64,000 nt of DNA from Hyphomicrobium sp. (GTDB taxonomy: Bacteria > Pseudomonadota > Alphaproteobacteria > Rhizobiales > Hyphomicrobiaceae): positions 62,001-126,000 of the forward strand of contig PERL01000009.1 of assembly GCA_002928735.1 (NCBI GenBank). Direction: 5' to 3'. This document shows, in pieces, positions 16,149 through 26,308 of this stretch. The notes below the pieces were generated by a model, which saw nothing but the letters and a program-made list of their open reading frames with translations, searched no databases and was not told the DNA's origin. Numbering within the stretch: the first letter of the stretch is position 1; each line of letters opens with the position of its first letter. The position numbers and the translations under genes are program-made.

Positions 16149-16969
16149 CCCTTCGGCCCATCGAGCAGGAAATTGCCGGCCGCCTCGCCATCAGGCTTCG
16201 GCAAAACTTCCGCATCATCTTTCAAATTCACGCCCGACAGCGACCGCTTCAAAGCTTCCGACGCAAGATAGTGCAGCTTGTACGCCGCCTCCGCGTAGGA
16301 CAAGCCCTCGCTCCGCACATTTGAAATACAATTACGCGCTTCGTCGGTGAGACCAACCCTGGGACCATACGTGAGATAGATGCCGAGGCTATCGGGCGAC
16401 GACAAACCCGGCCGTTCGCCAATAAGCATCACCACCATGCGCGCCCCGATGATCGCACCGATCTCATCGCCTAGTGCCACCCGCCCTTGCCCCGCCAAGA
16501 TCAGCGGCGCTCGCGACCATCCTGCCTTGTCGGACACCGCCAGCATCGCCTCCAGAAACGGCACGATGTTCTTCTCGATCGCGAACGCCGACAGCCCGTC
16601 CGCAATCACAAACGCCACATCGAACGGCCCCTTCACCTCTGCGGCCAGCTTCGCCGCGGACTCTGCCGACAGCTTTCGCCCCAGATCAGGCCGCTGCAAA
16701 TACGCCGGCCGGTCTGGCGCAGCACTTTGTACCTCAACGACAGGCCCAAAACGCGCCAAATCCTGCGCCAATTTTGGAAGATCGATGGCGTGATGCACGG
16801 CACTGCGCGCCCGCGCATGTGCCAACTGAAAAGCCAGATGCTCCGTCGTTGGCAGGCTCACACCCGTTCTCCCCAGCGCAATCCGCGCCGGCGTGTGCTT
16901 GCGCAGATGCGTCCACGGATTGGCAATCGTGACGCCCCGGGGTTTGTCGCTCATGTCATGCTCCGCCAT
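16145..16969 (-). CDS. eutC: Ethanolamine ammonia-lyase small subunit
   Basis: 274-residue small subunit of the adenosylcobalamin-dependent lyase that converts ethanolamine to acetaldehyde and ammonia. Family landmarks: [83 protein letters not shown] and the Cys-containing RNCISNVR end. The ATG at 16969 has GGAGTGAGGGC upstream; the ATG at 16954 is an alternative. It starts six bases from the eutB stop codon, so the two are one transcript. No microcompartment genes and no acetaldehyde dehydrogenase lie nearby. Confidence 0.96.
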   Translation of the reverse strand: MAEHDMSDKPRGVTIANPWTHLRKHTPARIALGRTGVSLPTTEHLAFQLAHARARSAVHHAIDLPKLAQDLARFGPVVEVQSAAPDRPAYLQRPDLGRKLSAESAAKLAAEVKGPFDVAFVIADGLSAFAIEKNIVPFLEAMLAVSDKAGWSRAPLILAGQGRVALGDEIGAIIGARMVVMLIGERPGLSSPDSLGIYLTYGPRVGLTDEARNCISNVRSEGLSYAEAAYKLHYLASEALKRSLSGVNLKDDAEVLPKPDGEAAGNFLLDGPKG

Positions 16970-16974
16970 CGCCC

Positions 16975-18363
16975 TCACTCCGCAGCAATCGCGCGGCGGA
17001 ACGCGCGCGGCACATCCGGCCCCAAACTCACCTGATCGCCGGCAGCAAAAATTTCCTGCGCCTTCAGCCACGCCTCGAACTCCGGCGCCGGCTTCAACCC
17101 AAGGACGCGCCGCACATACAGCGCATCGTGGAAGGACGTCGTTTGATAGTTCAGCATCACGTCATCCGAACCGGGAATGCCCATGATGAAGTTGATCCCC
17201 GCCACGCCGAGCATGGTGAGCAGAACGTCCATATCATTCTGATCGGCTTCCGCGTGGTTCGTGTAGCAAATATCGCAACCCATCGGCAGGCCAAGCAGCT
17301 TGCCGCAGAAATGATCTTCGAGCCCAGCACGCACGATCTGCCGCCCGTCGTAGAGATACTCCGGCCCGATAAATCCAACGACGGTGTTGATCAGAAGCGG
17401 CTTGAACGGCCGCGCCACCGCGTACGCTCGCGCCTCGATCGTCTGCTGATCGACGCCGTGATGCGCGTTCGCCGACAAGGCGCTTCCCTGCCCCGTTTCG
17501 AAATACATCACGTTGTCGCCAACCGTCCCGCGCTTCAGCGACAGCCCGGCTTCATAGCCTTCCTTCAAGATCTTCAAGTCGATGCCGAAGCTCTTGTTCG
17601 CAGCTTCCGTCCCCGCGATCGACTGGAACACGAGATCGACCGGCGCCCCGCGGTTGATCGCTTCGATGGTCGTCGTCACATGGGTCAAAATGCACGACTG
17701 CGTGGGAATCTCATACCGGCTGATGATGCCGTCGAGCATCTGCACGAGCGACGTCACTTGACCGATACTATCGGTCGCCGGATTGATCCCGATCACCGCA
17801 TCGCCGTTGCCGTAGAGAAGGCCATCGACGATGCTCGCCGCGATCCCCGCCGCGTCATCGGTCGGATGGTTCGGCTGCAACCGCGTCGCCATGCGGCCTT
17901 CAAGCCCGATCGTATTGCGGAACTTGGTCACCACGCGGCACTTCTTCGCCACCATGACGAGATCCTGCACCCGCATGATCTTCGAGACCGCCGCCACCAT
18001 TTCCGGTGTCAAACCCGGCACCAGCTTGGCGAGCGCCTCGGTCGTCGCGTGATCCGACAACAGCCAGTCGCGAAACCCACCGACCGTCAAATGCGAAACC
18101 GCTTTAAAGGCCTCCGCATCGTGACTGTCGATAATCAACCGCGTAACCTCGTCGGTCTCGTACGGAACGACCATCTCCTGCAGGAAAACGCCGAGCGGAA
18201 CATCGGCCAGCGCCAATTGCGCGGCGGCCCGTTCGGTGTCATCCCCGGCGGCCAGCCCGGCCAACAGGTCGCCCGACCTGAGTGGCGTCGCCTTCGCCAT
18301 CAGGTCCTTGAGATCGCGGAACACATACCGTTCGTGCCCGCTCACGTAAGCATAACCCGCCAT
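16975..18363 (-). CDS. eutB: Ethanolamine ammonia-lyase large subunit
   Basis: 462-residue catalytic large subunit, the TIM-barrel half of the enzyme. Family landmarks: [71 protein letters not shown], and [20 protein letters not shown] near residue 360. The ATG at 18363 has GGAGGATGAC directly upstream, which settles the start over a longer frame. It is co-transcribed with eutC downstream and probably with the permease upstream (71-base gap). Confidence 0.97.
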   Translation of the reverse strand: MAGYAYVSGHERYVFRDLKDLMAKATPLRSGDLLAGLAAGDDTERAAAQLALADVPLGVFLQEMVVPYETDEVTRLIIDSHDAEAFKAVSHLTVGGFRDWLLSDHATTEALAKLVPGLTPEMVAAVSKIMRVQDLVMVAKKCRVVTKFRNTIGLEGRMATRLQPNHPTDDAAGIAASIVDGLLYGNGDAVIGINPATDSIGQVTSLVQMLDGIISRYEIPTQSCILTHVTTTIEAINRGAPVDLVFQSIAGTEAANKSFGIDLKILKEGYEAGLSLKRGTVGDNVMYFETGQGSALSANAHHGVDQQTIEARAYAVARPFKPLLINTVVGFIGPEYLYDGRQIVRAGLEDHFCGKLLGLPMGCDICYTNHAEADQNDMDVLLTMLGVAGINFIMGIPGSDDVMLNYQTTSFHDALYVRRVLGLKPAPEFEAWLKAQEIFAAGDQVSLGPDVPRAFRRAIAAE

Positions 18364-18434
18364 GTCATCCTCCTTCGCCGGCCGCTTCTCGGCGGCCGGC
18401 GCAAACATATGTCGATCACATCACGGCTGCGGCT

Positions 18435-19880
18435 TCAGCCGGCATCTTCCTCGCCCGGCGCGTGCGCCACCAGATGATGCCGACTATAGAGCGCGAAGTA
18501 CGCGACGAAAACGGCGTAAGCGATCGCCGAGAGTGCCGCCACGCTGATCTGGGTTCCCGCCACAGACATCGTCTTGTCGCTCAAAAAGACGGCAACCAGT
18601 GCAATGCAAGCGAGCACGAGTGCTATTCCCGACGTCAGGATACCTCCCGGCGTCGTGTAGGGCCGCGGCAAATCGGGTTCTGACACCCGAAGCTTGATGT
18701 GTGACGCCATCATCAGGATGTACGAGATCGTCGCCCCGAACACAGCCATCAGGATCAACTGATCCCCTTGCTCCGTAAGCGACAGCAAGAAGCCCACAAT
18801 GCCAGGCACAATCAGCGCGATCCACGGCGACTGCCGCGAGTTGGTCAGAGACAGGCCGCGCGGCAGATACCCGGCACGCGACATGGCGAAGATGAGCCGG
18901 GAGTACGCGTAGATGATCGAGAAGAAGCTGGCGATCAGCCCGGCCAGGCCGACGAAGTTCACGAACTTCGAAAGCATCGTCGGACCGCCATATGTCGATG
19001 GATGTTCAAGCGCCGCCACCAGCGGATTGGTGTTGGTCTTCAGCGTTTCCGATCCGACCGCTCCCGGCCCCAGCACCAAGATCAACATACAAAAGGCGAG
19101 CAGGATGAACATGCCGACGATCAAGCCGCGCGGCAGATCGCGCTTGGGATCCTGCGTTTCTTCTGCCGCAAGCGGCACGCCCTCAATGGCCAGGAAGAAC
19201 CACATTGCGAACGGAATGGCGGCCCAGATGCCGAAATATCCGAACGGCAGGAACGGCGACGCGCCAGCCGCTTCCGGATTGACCGCGATATCGAACAGTT
19301 TGGTGCTGTCGAAGAACGGCACCATCGCAATACACCAGACCACGAGCGCGATCACGGCCAGCGCCGTGATGGCAAAGATCAGCCGCAAGGCTTCACCAGC
19401 ACCCATGATATGAATACCGAGAAAGACCGCGAAGAACCCGCCAGATATCACCCACTGCGCGATGTCGATCTCGAACAGCGACTTCATATAGCCACCGATG
19501 AATACCGCGATTGCCGCTGGCGCAATCGCATACTCGATCAGGATCGCGGTCCCGGTCAGGAAGCCGCCCCAGGGTCCGAAAGCCCGCCGTGCGAAGCCAT
19601 AACCGCCGCCCGCTGTCGGCGCGATCGTCGCCAACTCAGCCAAAGCGAAGCACATGCACGTGTACATCAGCGCCATGAGCAGCGACGCGATCATCAGACC
19701 GCCCCAGCCGCCCTGCTCCAATCCAAAATTCCAGCCGGCATAATCGCCGGAAATCACATACGCGACGCCAAGACCGACGAGCAAAACCCAGCCCGCCGCT
19801 CCGCGCTTTAGTTTGCGGTTATCAAAATAGTCCTGGCCGACGGCTTCGTATTCGACGCCGGACGATCCATGCGTTTCCAT
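18435..19880 (-). CDS. eat: Ethanolamine permease (APC family)
   Basis: 481-residue amino acid-polyamine-organocation transporter with about twelve hydrophobic helices. It resembles the ethanolamine permease found next to eutBC in many bacteria that lack the microcompartment. Landmarks: VLLVGLGVAYVISGDYAGWN at helix 1, FALAELATIAPTAGGGYGFA and AIEGVPLAAEETQDPKRDLP. It imports ethanolamine across the inner membrane. First gene of the permease-eutB-eutC run, divergent from an AraC-type activator. Confidence 0.9.
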   Translation of the reverse strand: METHGSSGVEYEAVGQDYFDNRKLKRGAAGWVLLVGLGVAYVISGDYAGWNFGLEQGGWGGLMIASLLMALMYTCMCFALAELATIAPTAGGGYGFARRAFGPWGGFLTGTAILIEYAIAPAAIAVFIGGYMKSLFEIDIAQWVISGGFFAVFLGIHIMGAGEALRLIFAITALAVIALVVWCIAMVPFFDSTKLFDIAVNPEAAGASPFLPFGYFGIWAAIPFAMWFFLAIEGVPLAAEETQDPKRDLPRGLIVGMFILLAFCMLILVLGPGAVGSETLKTNTNPLVAALEHPSTYGGPTMLSKFVNFVGLAGLIASFFSIIYAYSRLIFAMSRAGYLPRGLSLTNSRQSPWIALIVPGIVGFLLSLTEQGDQLILMAVFGATISYILMMASHIKLRVSEPDLPRPYTTPGGILTSGIALVLACIALVAVFLSDKTMSVAGTQISVAALSAIAYAVFVAYFALYSRHHLVAHAPGEEDAG

Positions 19881-20196
19881 GCAATGTTCTCCCCAGTGTT
19901 ACGAGCCCCGATTGTTCCGGGTGTGGCTCTGAGCCATCAAGGACGCAAAACTGTGCGCATTCTGATGACCAGGTCCGGCCGCACCGGCCGCGGGACTTCC
20001 CCGCCCGTGTACGCGACCGGCAAACGGATCCGCTATCCAGTTTCGGCAACGCCCCACGGCAACCTCTCGGCCTTTGGTGTAAACGTCCCGATTGCGTTGC
20101 AGCGCAGCATTGCCCACACGACGGAGGCGGCCGCCTTGCTCGGTCCGCCCATTTGTGCGTAAGGTCAAAGTCCTTCATTGATGGGGGCACATCCGC
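19881..20196. other. Divergent control region between eat and the AraC-type gene
   Basis: 316 bases between oppositely oriented starts. It must contain both promoters and the activator's binding sites. I looked for repeated half-sites and saw only short loose similarities (CGATTG twice, CGGCAA three times) and a GC-rich inverted pair CCGGCC...CGGCC, none convincing enough to call. Confidence 0.5.
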
Positions 20197-21186
20197 ATGC
20201 CGACACCAGCGCAGAAGGAACCGCCCCCCACGCTTCGGACATTCCAAACGCGTGACATCGACGAGCAGGCGGCCCTCCTCGACGGCTGGAACCAGACTTA
20301 CAATCAGCTCTCCGGCGGCGCATTTAGCGGCGAACTGTGCGAAGCTGCCCTGGGCAATGTCTACGTCTTCCGCGAAAAAACCAGTCAGTCACTGCATCAA
20401 GTCGGCGCCCTCCCCGACGGTCTTGTTGCGATCGGTATCCCACTCTCGATCCCCGGCTCCGCCAAGTTTTGCGGCCAATCCTGCGATGGCAGCCAAGCGC
20501 ACATTTTTTCTGGATCAAACGGCTTCGAGTATCAAACCCCCGACGGCCTCGACATGGCAGGCCTCGTCATCCCCGTTGCCATCCTGCACACGGTCATGCT
20601 GGCCGACGAATTCGAAACGCTGTCGCTCCAATCGCAACGCGCCCGCCTCAAGCCAATCCAGCCGGCTGTGCGACAGAAATTGCGCCTCCTTTTGACGGGT
20701 GCCGTCGAAACGGTTCAGTCCGGCCAGATCGGCGCGGCAGCGCCCGCACTCTCCGGCGCCTTCGCTGCCGATGCGGCCCGCGCGGTCATCGCGTGCCTGA
20801 GCCCCGATGACAGCGACCAACCCTTATCCCTCAGCGAAACGCGGTGCCACGCCGTGGTCCGCGACGCGCAAAATCTCGTCCTGGAGCACGCCAACACTAA
20901 TCTAACGATCGAAGATATCTGCCGAACGCTCGAAATCTCGCGGCGAACCCTGCAAACCTGCTTCCAGCGCACACTCGGTATTCGCCCAGCTCAATACCTA
21001 CGCGCCGTCCGTTTGAACGCCGCCCGCCGGACACTGAAGCAATGCGGCAGCGTTACCGAAGCCGCCACCGCGTGGGGATTCTGGCATTTCGGCCGCTTCG
21101 CCCAAGACTATAAGGCGATGTTTGCCGAAGCCCCCTCGCACACCGCGCGCACCTATGCTGCCAAGCGCAGCCAGGACACTCGCTAA
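20197..21186 (+). CDS. AraC-family regulator, EutR-like
   Basis: 329 residues with a C-terminal AraC/XylS double helix-turn-helix (about residues 230-320: NLTIEDICRTLEISRRTLQT, LGIRPAQYLRAVRLNAARRT, SVTEAATAWGFWHFGRFAQD) and an N-terminal ligand/dimer domain. The AFGFWHFGRFAQDY-type ending and its position divergent from the ethanolamine permease match EutR, which activates eut genes with ethanolamine and B12. That role here is inference from context. The ATG at 20197 gives a normal-length protein. Confidence 0.88.
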   Translation: MPTPAQKEPPPTLRTFQTRDIDEQAALLDGWNQTYNQLSGGAFSGELCEAALGNVYVFREKTSQSLHQVGALPDGLVAIGIPLSIPGSAKFCGQSCDGSQAHIFSGSNGFEYQTPDGLDMAGLVIPVAILHTVMLADEFETLSLQSQRARLKPIQPAVRQKLRLLLTGAVETVQSGQIGAAAPALSGAFAADAARAVIACLSPDDSDQPLSLSETRCHAVVRDAQNLVLEHANTNLTIEDICRTLEISRRTLQTCFQRTLGIRPAQYLRAVRLNAARRTLKQCGSVTEAATAWGFWHFGRFAQDYKAMFAEAPSHTARTYAAKRSQDTR

Positions 21187-21329
21187 AGCAACCGCACCAC
21201 GTATTGCATCGCATCGCGAATCGGACCGCTCGATCGAGCCCTTCGCCTTATGTGATGACGGATCAAATTTTGCCCCCTAGTGTCGCCGCTCCGATGAATC
21301 TGTCGCTGAGCCGAGCCCCTTAGACATCC

Positions 21330-23981
21330 ATGAAAACCGACACGCCCCGCCCGATCCGCCTCGAAGACTATCGCCCGTCGGCCTACCTCATCGATACCGT
21401 CGATCTGGAGTTCACACTCCATCCCACGGCGACGAAGGTGCGCTCGGCGCTCGCGATCCGGCCCAATCCCGCCCATAAAGGCAAACCCGGCGCTCTGAAA
21501 CTTGATGGCGAACACCTGAAGCTTGAGCGCATCAAGCTCGATGGCAAAGCTCTCGATCCCGCGCACTACCGTCAATCGGCCACGCACCTGACCATCGCAA
21601 AGGTGCCCTCAGAGCTCTTCACCCTCGAAACCGTGGTCACGATTAACCCGGAAGCCAACACCGCTCTGCAAGGGCTCTACCGGTCGCGCGGCGTCTTCTG
21701 CACCCAGTGCGAGGCGGAAGGCTTCCGCCGCATCACCTTCTTCCTTGACCGCCCGGATGTTCTTTCCGTCTATACCACCCGCATCGAAGCCGACACCGCA
21801 GTCGCCCCCGTCCTTCTCGGCAACGGCAATCCCATTGAAAGTGGCAAACTCGAGCGCGGCAAGCGCCACTTCGCCGTTTGGCATGATCCCCACCCCAAGC
21901 CCTGCTACCTCTTCGCCCTCGTCGGCGGTGACCTCGCGCCCATCCGTTCGCCGTTCAAGACCATGTCCGGCCGCAAAGTCGATCTCGCCATCTACGTCGA
22001 ACACGGCAAGCAAGCCCGCGCCGAATGGGCGATGGATGCGCTCAAACGCTCGATGATCTGGGATGAAAAGCGCTTCGGCCGCGAATACGACCTTGATGTT
22101 TTCAATATCGTCGCAGTGTCCGATTTCAACATGGGCGCGATGGAGAACAAAGGCCTCAATATCTTCAATGATCGCCTCATCCTGGCGTCTCCCGAAACCG
22201 CGACCGATGCCATGTTCGAGGCCATCGAAAGCGTCGTGGCCCATGAATACTTCCATAACTGGACCGGCAACCGCATCACCTGCCGCGACTGGTTCCAACT
22301 CTGCCTGAAGGAAGGCCTGACAGTTTATCGCGACCAGGAGTTCTCCTCCGACGAGCGCGATCCGACCGTTCAGCGCATCCACGACGTGCGCCAATTGAAG
22401 GCGACCCAGTTCCCCGAGGACAACGGCCCCTTATCGCATCCGGTGCGCCCCGACACCTACATCGAGATCAACAACTTCTATACGCCGACCGTCTACGAGA
22501 AAGGCGCCGAGCTCGTGCGCATGATCGAGACGCTGCTCGGCAAGGACGGGTTCCGCGCCGGCATGGACCTCTATTTCGCGCGCCACGACGGCGACGCGGC
22601 CACCATCGAAGATTTCCTGGCGTGCTTCGAAGAGGCCTCCGGCCGCGATCTGGCCCAGTTCAAGCTTTGGTATCTCCAGTCCGGCACACCCGATCTCGTG
22701 ACATCGCTCACCTGGGATCGCGCCTCAAAGAGGGCCGCGCTCAAAGTCGAACAGATGCAGCGCCCCACGGCCGGTCAGCCAAAGAAGCAGCCGCTGCACA
22801 TTCCCCTGCGCCTCTCGCTCCTCGGCGCCAATGGCCAACCCATCGAACTTAAACTCGACAGCGGAGCCTTGGTCGAAAATGGCATCATCGAAATTACCAA
22901 GCGCACGGAAACGTTCCACTTCACGGATGTGCCCTCCCGCCCTGTGCCGTCGCTGCTGCAGGGCTTTTCTGCGCCCGTCCGCCTGACCCTCGACATTTCC
23001 GACCGCGACCTCGAATTCCTGATCGCCCACGATGTCGATCTGTTCAATCGCTGGCAGTCGGCCAACGCCTATGCGACGCGCACCCTCATCGCCAACGTCG
23101 CCCTCTTGAAAGAGGGCAAGCGCGCCACCCGCGGCGCCGCCTTCGCCAAGGCTCTGGGCCTCGCCATCACCGGACGCGACTTGAACCCTGCATACCGCGC
23201 CGAACTCCTGCGCCTGCCGGGCCAGAACGACATTGCCCGCGAAATCGGCCGCAACGTCGATCCCGAACTGATCCATCGCGCCCACACGCACCTTTCCAAA
23301 CTTGTCGCCACGACCTTGGGAGACGACCTCGAAGCGATCTACGCGTCCACAGCCCCGCGCGGTGCTTTCTCGCCCGATGCCCGCAGCGCCGGCAAACGCG
23401 CACTGCGCAACGCGGTCCTCACCCTGCTGGCTGCCCGCGGCGAACCCCGTGACCTCAAACGCGTCTGGGACCACTTCCGCAAAGCAGCCTCCATGACCGA
23501 CCAGGCCCACGCCCTCGTCGTCATCTCCAGCCTCGATATCCCCGAACGCACCGACGCATTCGAAGCCTTCCACGATCGCTGGCAGTCAGATCACCTCGTT
23601 ATCGACACCTGGTTTGCCGCCCAGGCGCAATCCGCGCTGCCTGATGCCCTTGACCGTGTCCGCGACCTGACGAGCCATCCCCTCTTTAGCTACGCCATGC
23701 CCAACAAGGTGCGCGCCCTCATCGGCAACTTTGCCCTCCAGAACCCGCTCCAGTTCAACCGCGCCGATGGCGCCGGCTACCAGTTCGTCGCCGGCGAGGT
23801 TCTAAAAATCGATGCACTTAATCCCCAGATCGCCGCCCGCATGTTAGGCTGTTTCAGATCGTGGAAATCCCTGGAGCCCGGCCGGCGTGCACACGCCCGC
23901 AAAGCCCTCCAGAAGGTTGCGAAATCCGAGACGATTTCCCGCGACGTCTTCGAGATCGTGACCAAAATGCTCAATAGTTGA
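21330..23981 (+). CDS. pepN: Aminopeptidase N (M1 family)
   Basis: 883-residue cytoplasmic zinc aminopeptidase of the bacterial PepN subgroup. It removes N-terminal residues during peptide turnover. GAMENKGLNIF sits near residue 269. The zinc motif HEYFHNW is near 304, with the third ligand Glu in LKEGLTVYRDQEF near 327. The N-terminal RLEDYRPSAYLIDTVDLEFT and the long alpha-helical C-terminal domain (LNRADGAGYQFVAGEVLKID) are typical. Length is as expected. It stands as a single gene. Confidence 0.96.
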   Translation: MKTDTPRPIRLEDYRPSAYLIDTVDLEFTLHPTATKVRSALAIRPNPAHKGKPGALKLDGEHLKLERIKLDGKALDPAHYRQSATHLTIAKVPSELFTLETVVTINPEANTALQGLYRSRGVFCTQCEAEGFRRITFFLDRPDVLSVYTTRIEADTAVAPVLLGNGNPIESGKLERGKRHFAVWHDPHPKPCYLFALVGGDLAPIRSPFKTMSGRKVDLAIYVEHGKQARAEWAMDALKRSMIWDEKRFGREYDLDVFNIVAVSDFNMGAMENKGLNIFNDRLILASPETATDAMFEAIESVVAHEYFHNWTGNRITCRDWFQLCLKEGLTVYRDQEFSSDERDPTVQRIHDVRQLKATQFPEDNGPLSHPVRPDTYIEINNFYTPTVYEKGAELVRMIETLLGKDGFRAGMDLYFARHDGDAATIEDFLACFEEASGRDLAQFKLWYLQSGTPDLVTSLTWDRASKRAALKVEQMQRPTAGQPKKQPLHIPLRLSLLGANGQPIELKLDSGALVENGIIEITKRTETFHFTDVPSRPVPSLLQGFSAPVRLTLDISDRDLEFLIAHDVDLFNRWQSANAYATRTLIANVALLKEGKRATRGAAFAKALGLAITGRDLNPAYRAELLRLPGQNDIAREIGRNVDPELIHRAHTHLSKLVATTLGDDLEAIYASTAPRGAFSPDARSAGKRALRNAVLTLLAARGEPRDLKRVWDHFRKAASMTDQAHALVVISSLDIPERTDAFEAFHDRWQSDHLVIDTWFAAQAQSALPDALDRVRDLTSHPLFSYAMPNKVRALIGNFALQNPLQFNRADGAGYQFVAGEVLKIDALNPQIAARMLGCFRSWKSLEPGRRAHARKALQKVAKSETISRDVFEIVTKMLNS

Positions 23982-24126
23982 ATATAACGAATCCAAGGCC
24001 TTGACCCTATTTAATCTCCCTCGACACATGAGTCGCGAATCAGTGAATTTGATCCTAGCGAATCAGTCGTGAGTACCGGCTGAGAGCACTGGGCAGAACT
24101 GAAAGACATCGGGCGAGGGGGATAGG

Positions 24127-25164
24127 ATGGCGCGGATCGGGTCCGCCCATCCACGGGAGCAGTCTGCGTCCGCGCAGGCGTCGCTGACCGTGCTGGGCAC
24201 GTGGCTGAATCAGACGTCGATCAAGGAGGCCATTGCCTCCGACCGCTGGCTGCAATTGGCAGCGGCGCTCCATTTGACGGCCATCGCCGCCGCCGTGATC
24301 GGGCCGACGAGCCCGCCCTTGCCGATCTTCTTGACGTTGACGGGCTTGGCCCTCGTCGTCTTGGCCCTCAATCGCGCACAACACGGCAATACGGACGCAG
24401 CGCGGCCCGCCGCCGACCTGCGAACTCTTGATCTAGAACGACAGTCGCAGCGCCTCGTCGAAGTCGCCGATGCCGCCAGCCGCGCCCGCCATGAATCCGA
24501 GATGCGCAGCCAGCTCTGGGCCGAACTGACCGCCCGCATGAGCCACGAACTACGCACGCCGCTCAACGCCGTGATCGGCTTCTCCGACCTCATGGGCGCC
24601 GAACTTTTCGGCCCCCTTGGCCACGACCGCTATCGCGACTACACCCGCCACATTCGCGAATGCAGCCGCTCGCTTCTCAAATGCACCGAAGACACCTTGG
24701 CGCTCACCTCGTCACTCGCCAAGTCTAACGCCACCGACACCGCTCGCACCCTTAGCCTTGATGATTTGCTGCGCGACGCCTCGGAGTTCCATGCCGCCGA
24801 AATCACGAATCGTGGCCTCACCTTGAACCTGCCCGCCATTTCCGGAGTTGATATCACGGGCGAAGCACGTCCCATCCGCCAGATCCTGATCAACCTGATG
24901 GCCGAAGCCGCCGAACGCACCCGCCGCTCTGGAACCATCGCGATTGACGTGGCGGAAGACGCAGAAACCGTGGCACTCACCATCCGGGTCGAGAAGGCCC
25001 AACCCCGCGCCGACGAAGGTCAAGCCCCCCTGACGGTTTGCATCGCCCGCGTTCTTCTCGAACAGCAAGGATCCGGCCTCATCGAAACCGATGACCACGA
25101 CAGCTGGCAGGTGACGACGATGTTCGACCGGCCGGCCCAACCCGATTTTTTCACGATCGGCTAA
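24127..25164 (+). CDS. Membrane histidine-kinase-like protein with decayed ATPase domain
   Basis: 345 residues: two membrane helices (about 45-85), a coiled-coil linker, then a HisKA dimer/phosphoacceptor domain with an intact H-box MSHELRTPLNAVIGFSDLM near residue 140. The C-terminal part keeps the outline of a HATPase fold (RQILINLMAEAAERTRRSG at the N-box position), but the N-box Asn is missing and I find no G1 (DxGxG) or G2 (GxGxG) loops. ATP binding is therefore unlikely. It may act as a phosphotransferase, a scaffold or a pseudokinase, as known for some alphaproteobacterial HK homologues. No response regulator is adjacent. Confidence 0.75.
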   Translation: MARIGSAHPREQSASAQASLTVLGTWLNQTSIKEAIASDRWLQLAAALHLTAIAAAVIGPTSPPLPIFLTLTGLALVVLALNRAQHGNTDAARPAADLRTLDLERQSQRLVEVADAASRARHESEMRSQLWAELTARMSHELRTPLNAVIGFSDLMGAELFGPLGHDRYRDYTRHIRECSRSLLKCTEDTLALTSSLAKSNATDTARTLSLDDLLRDASEFHAAEITNRGLTLNLPAISGVDITGEARPIRQILINLMAEAAERTRRSGTIAIDVAEDAETVALTIRVEKAQPRADEGQAPLTVCIARVLLEQQGSGLIETDDHDSWQVTTMFDRPAQPDFFTIG

Positions 25165-25188
25165 GTCACAATCACTTCAGAGACCACG

Positions 25189-25734
25189 TCACGGCGCATC
25201 ACCGGCACTTTCCGGAGGCCCTTCGTCGCGATCGCGCTTGCCTTTGCGCCGCTGCTGGCGCTCCAACCGCCGGGTCCAAGACGCCGCCAGTTTCTGACGA
25301 TCATCCGCTGTCATTTCACCGATCGCCTTCATCAGCGCATCGGTACCCATGGAGCGCAACCGGTTGTCCGTCGCAGCCACCGCATCGAGCGCGGCCCGCA
25401 TGGCTTCAGGCGTATAGGAGACTGAACCCAGAACCTCGGCAGCCTTGACCCGTGCCTGCCGCAATTCAACCTGCGCCGCCTTCAGCAAAGGACGCGCCTC
25501 TTTCAAATGCCGTCGAACGGCGTCCCGGCGCTCATCGGGCAACTCGCGCGAAAACTTCATCAAGCCGAACGCCGTCTGCGACGCGCCCCCGCGCCATGGA
25601 CCAGGCGGGCCCTTCCACCACAACGCGGCAAGCCCCCCGACGAAGACAAGATTCAATGCGACCGAAATCATCAGCAGCCAGCGCCATTTTCGCGCCGGGC
25701 CGGCCGGGGTCGCTGGCGTCGATAGATCGCTCAA
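25189..25734 (-). CDS. Periplasmic CnrX/metal-resistance-type sensor
   Basis: 181 residues with one N-terminal membrane anchor (WRWLLMISVALNLVFVGGLAALWW) and a helical periplasmic domain (LMKFSRELPDERRDAVRRHL, LKAAQVELRQARVKAAEVLG, MTADDRQKLAASWTRRLERQ) of the heavy-metal-resistance/CnrX-CpxP type. The tail is highly charged. It overlaps the anti-sigma gene by four bases. By analogy with CnrYXH it would sense an envelope signal and act on the anti-sigma factor; the inducing signal is unknown. Confidence 0.75.
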   Translation of the reverse strand: MSDLSTPATPAGPARKWRWLLMISVALNLVFVGGLAALWWKGPPGPWRGGASQTAFGLMKFSRELPDERRDAVRRHLKEARPLLKAAQVELRQARVKAAEVLGSVSYTPEAMRAALDAVAATDNRLRSMGTDALMKAIGEMTADDRQKLAASWTRRLERQQRRKGKRDRDEGPPESAGDAP

Positions 25735-26255
25735 AGCAGGTCCTCCTCGGAAGGTTCTGCATCCGCATGCCCCAGCGCGATGGCACTCACATCATCCGCA
25801 TCGTCAACGCTGCTGACCGTCAACTGAGCCGGATCGAGACCGCTGCCCTCCAGCAGTCCTTGCGACACGGTGAAAAACCCGATGAGCAGCGATGCGGCCA
25901 TGACCGAAGCTTCCTTCCAGAAGCCGCGTGACGCCGCCGGCGCCGGAGGTGCCGCGGCCTTGCGCGCAAACGGCACAACGACACCGGTTGAGTCCGCCGC
26001 CGCGTTCAATTCACCGTCGAGTTTTGCAAAGAGCGCCGCCTTGGCCCGCTCAGCCGAAGTCGTCGCGACCCCCTGGGGCGCGGCCGACAGCAGACCGTCG
26101 AACCGAGCTTCCTCGGCCATCAGCGCCTGCGCCTCCGCACTCAGCGCAACGAACGGTTCGAGCAGCGCCCGGTCAGCAGCCGGCCAGCGCTTCGGATCGG
26201 CGCCATAGGCGCTCACAACCGCGCGGAGCCTATGAATATGATCTGCCGTCGTCAT
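25731..26255 (-). CDS. Membrane anti-sigma factor (putative)
   Basis: 174 residues: a cytoplasmic N-terminal part (DHIHRLRAVVSAYGADPKRW, then an acidic helical stretch), one membrane helix near residue 130 (ASVMAASLLIGFFTVSQGLL) and a short periplasmic acidic tail. This is the layout of anti-sigma factors of ECF operons. It follows the sigma gene and precedes the CnrX-like sensor with a four-base overlap. The ATG at 26255 has AAGGA upstream; a TTG overlapping the sigma stop at 26312 is an alternative start. No zinc-binding HxxxCxxC motif is present. Confidence 0.68.
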   Translation of the reverse strand: MTTADHIHRLRAVVSAYGADPKRWPAADRALLEPFVALSAEAQALMAEEARFDGLLSAAPQGVATTSAERAKAALFAKLDGELNAAADSTGVVVPFARKAAAPPAPAASRGFWKEASVMAASLLIGFFTVSQGLLEGSGLDPAQLTVSSVDDADDVSAIALGHADAEPSEEDLL

Positions 26256-26308
26256 CGTCTTTGTCCTTGCCTTCATCGTCTCAGCGGCCGCGCCTGCGGC
26301 CAAAATCG

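Noticed and set aside
17128-18477. Plus-strand open frame opposite eutB
   Set aside because: Shadow of eutB; no recognisable domain or ribosome site.
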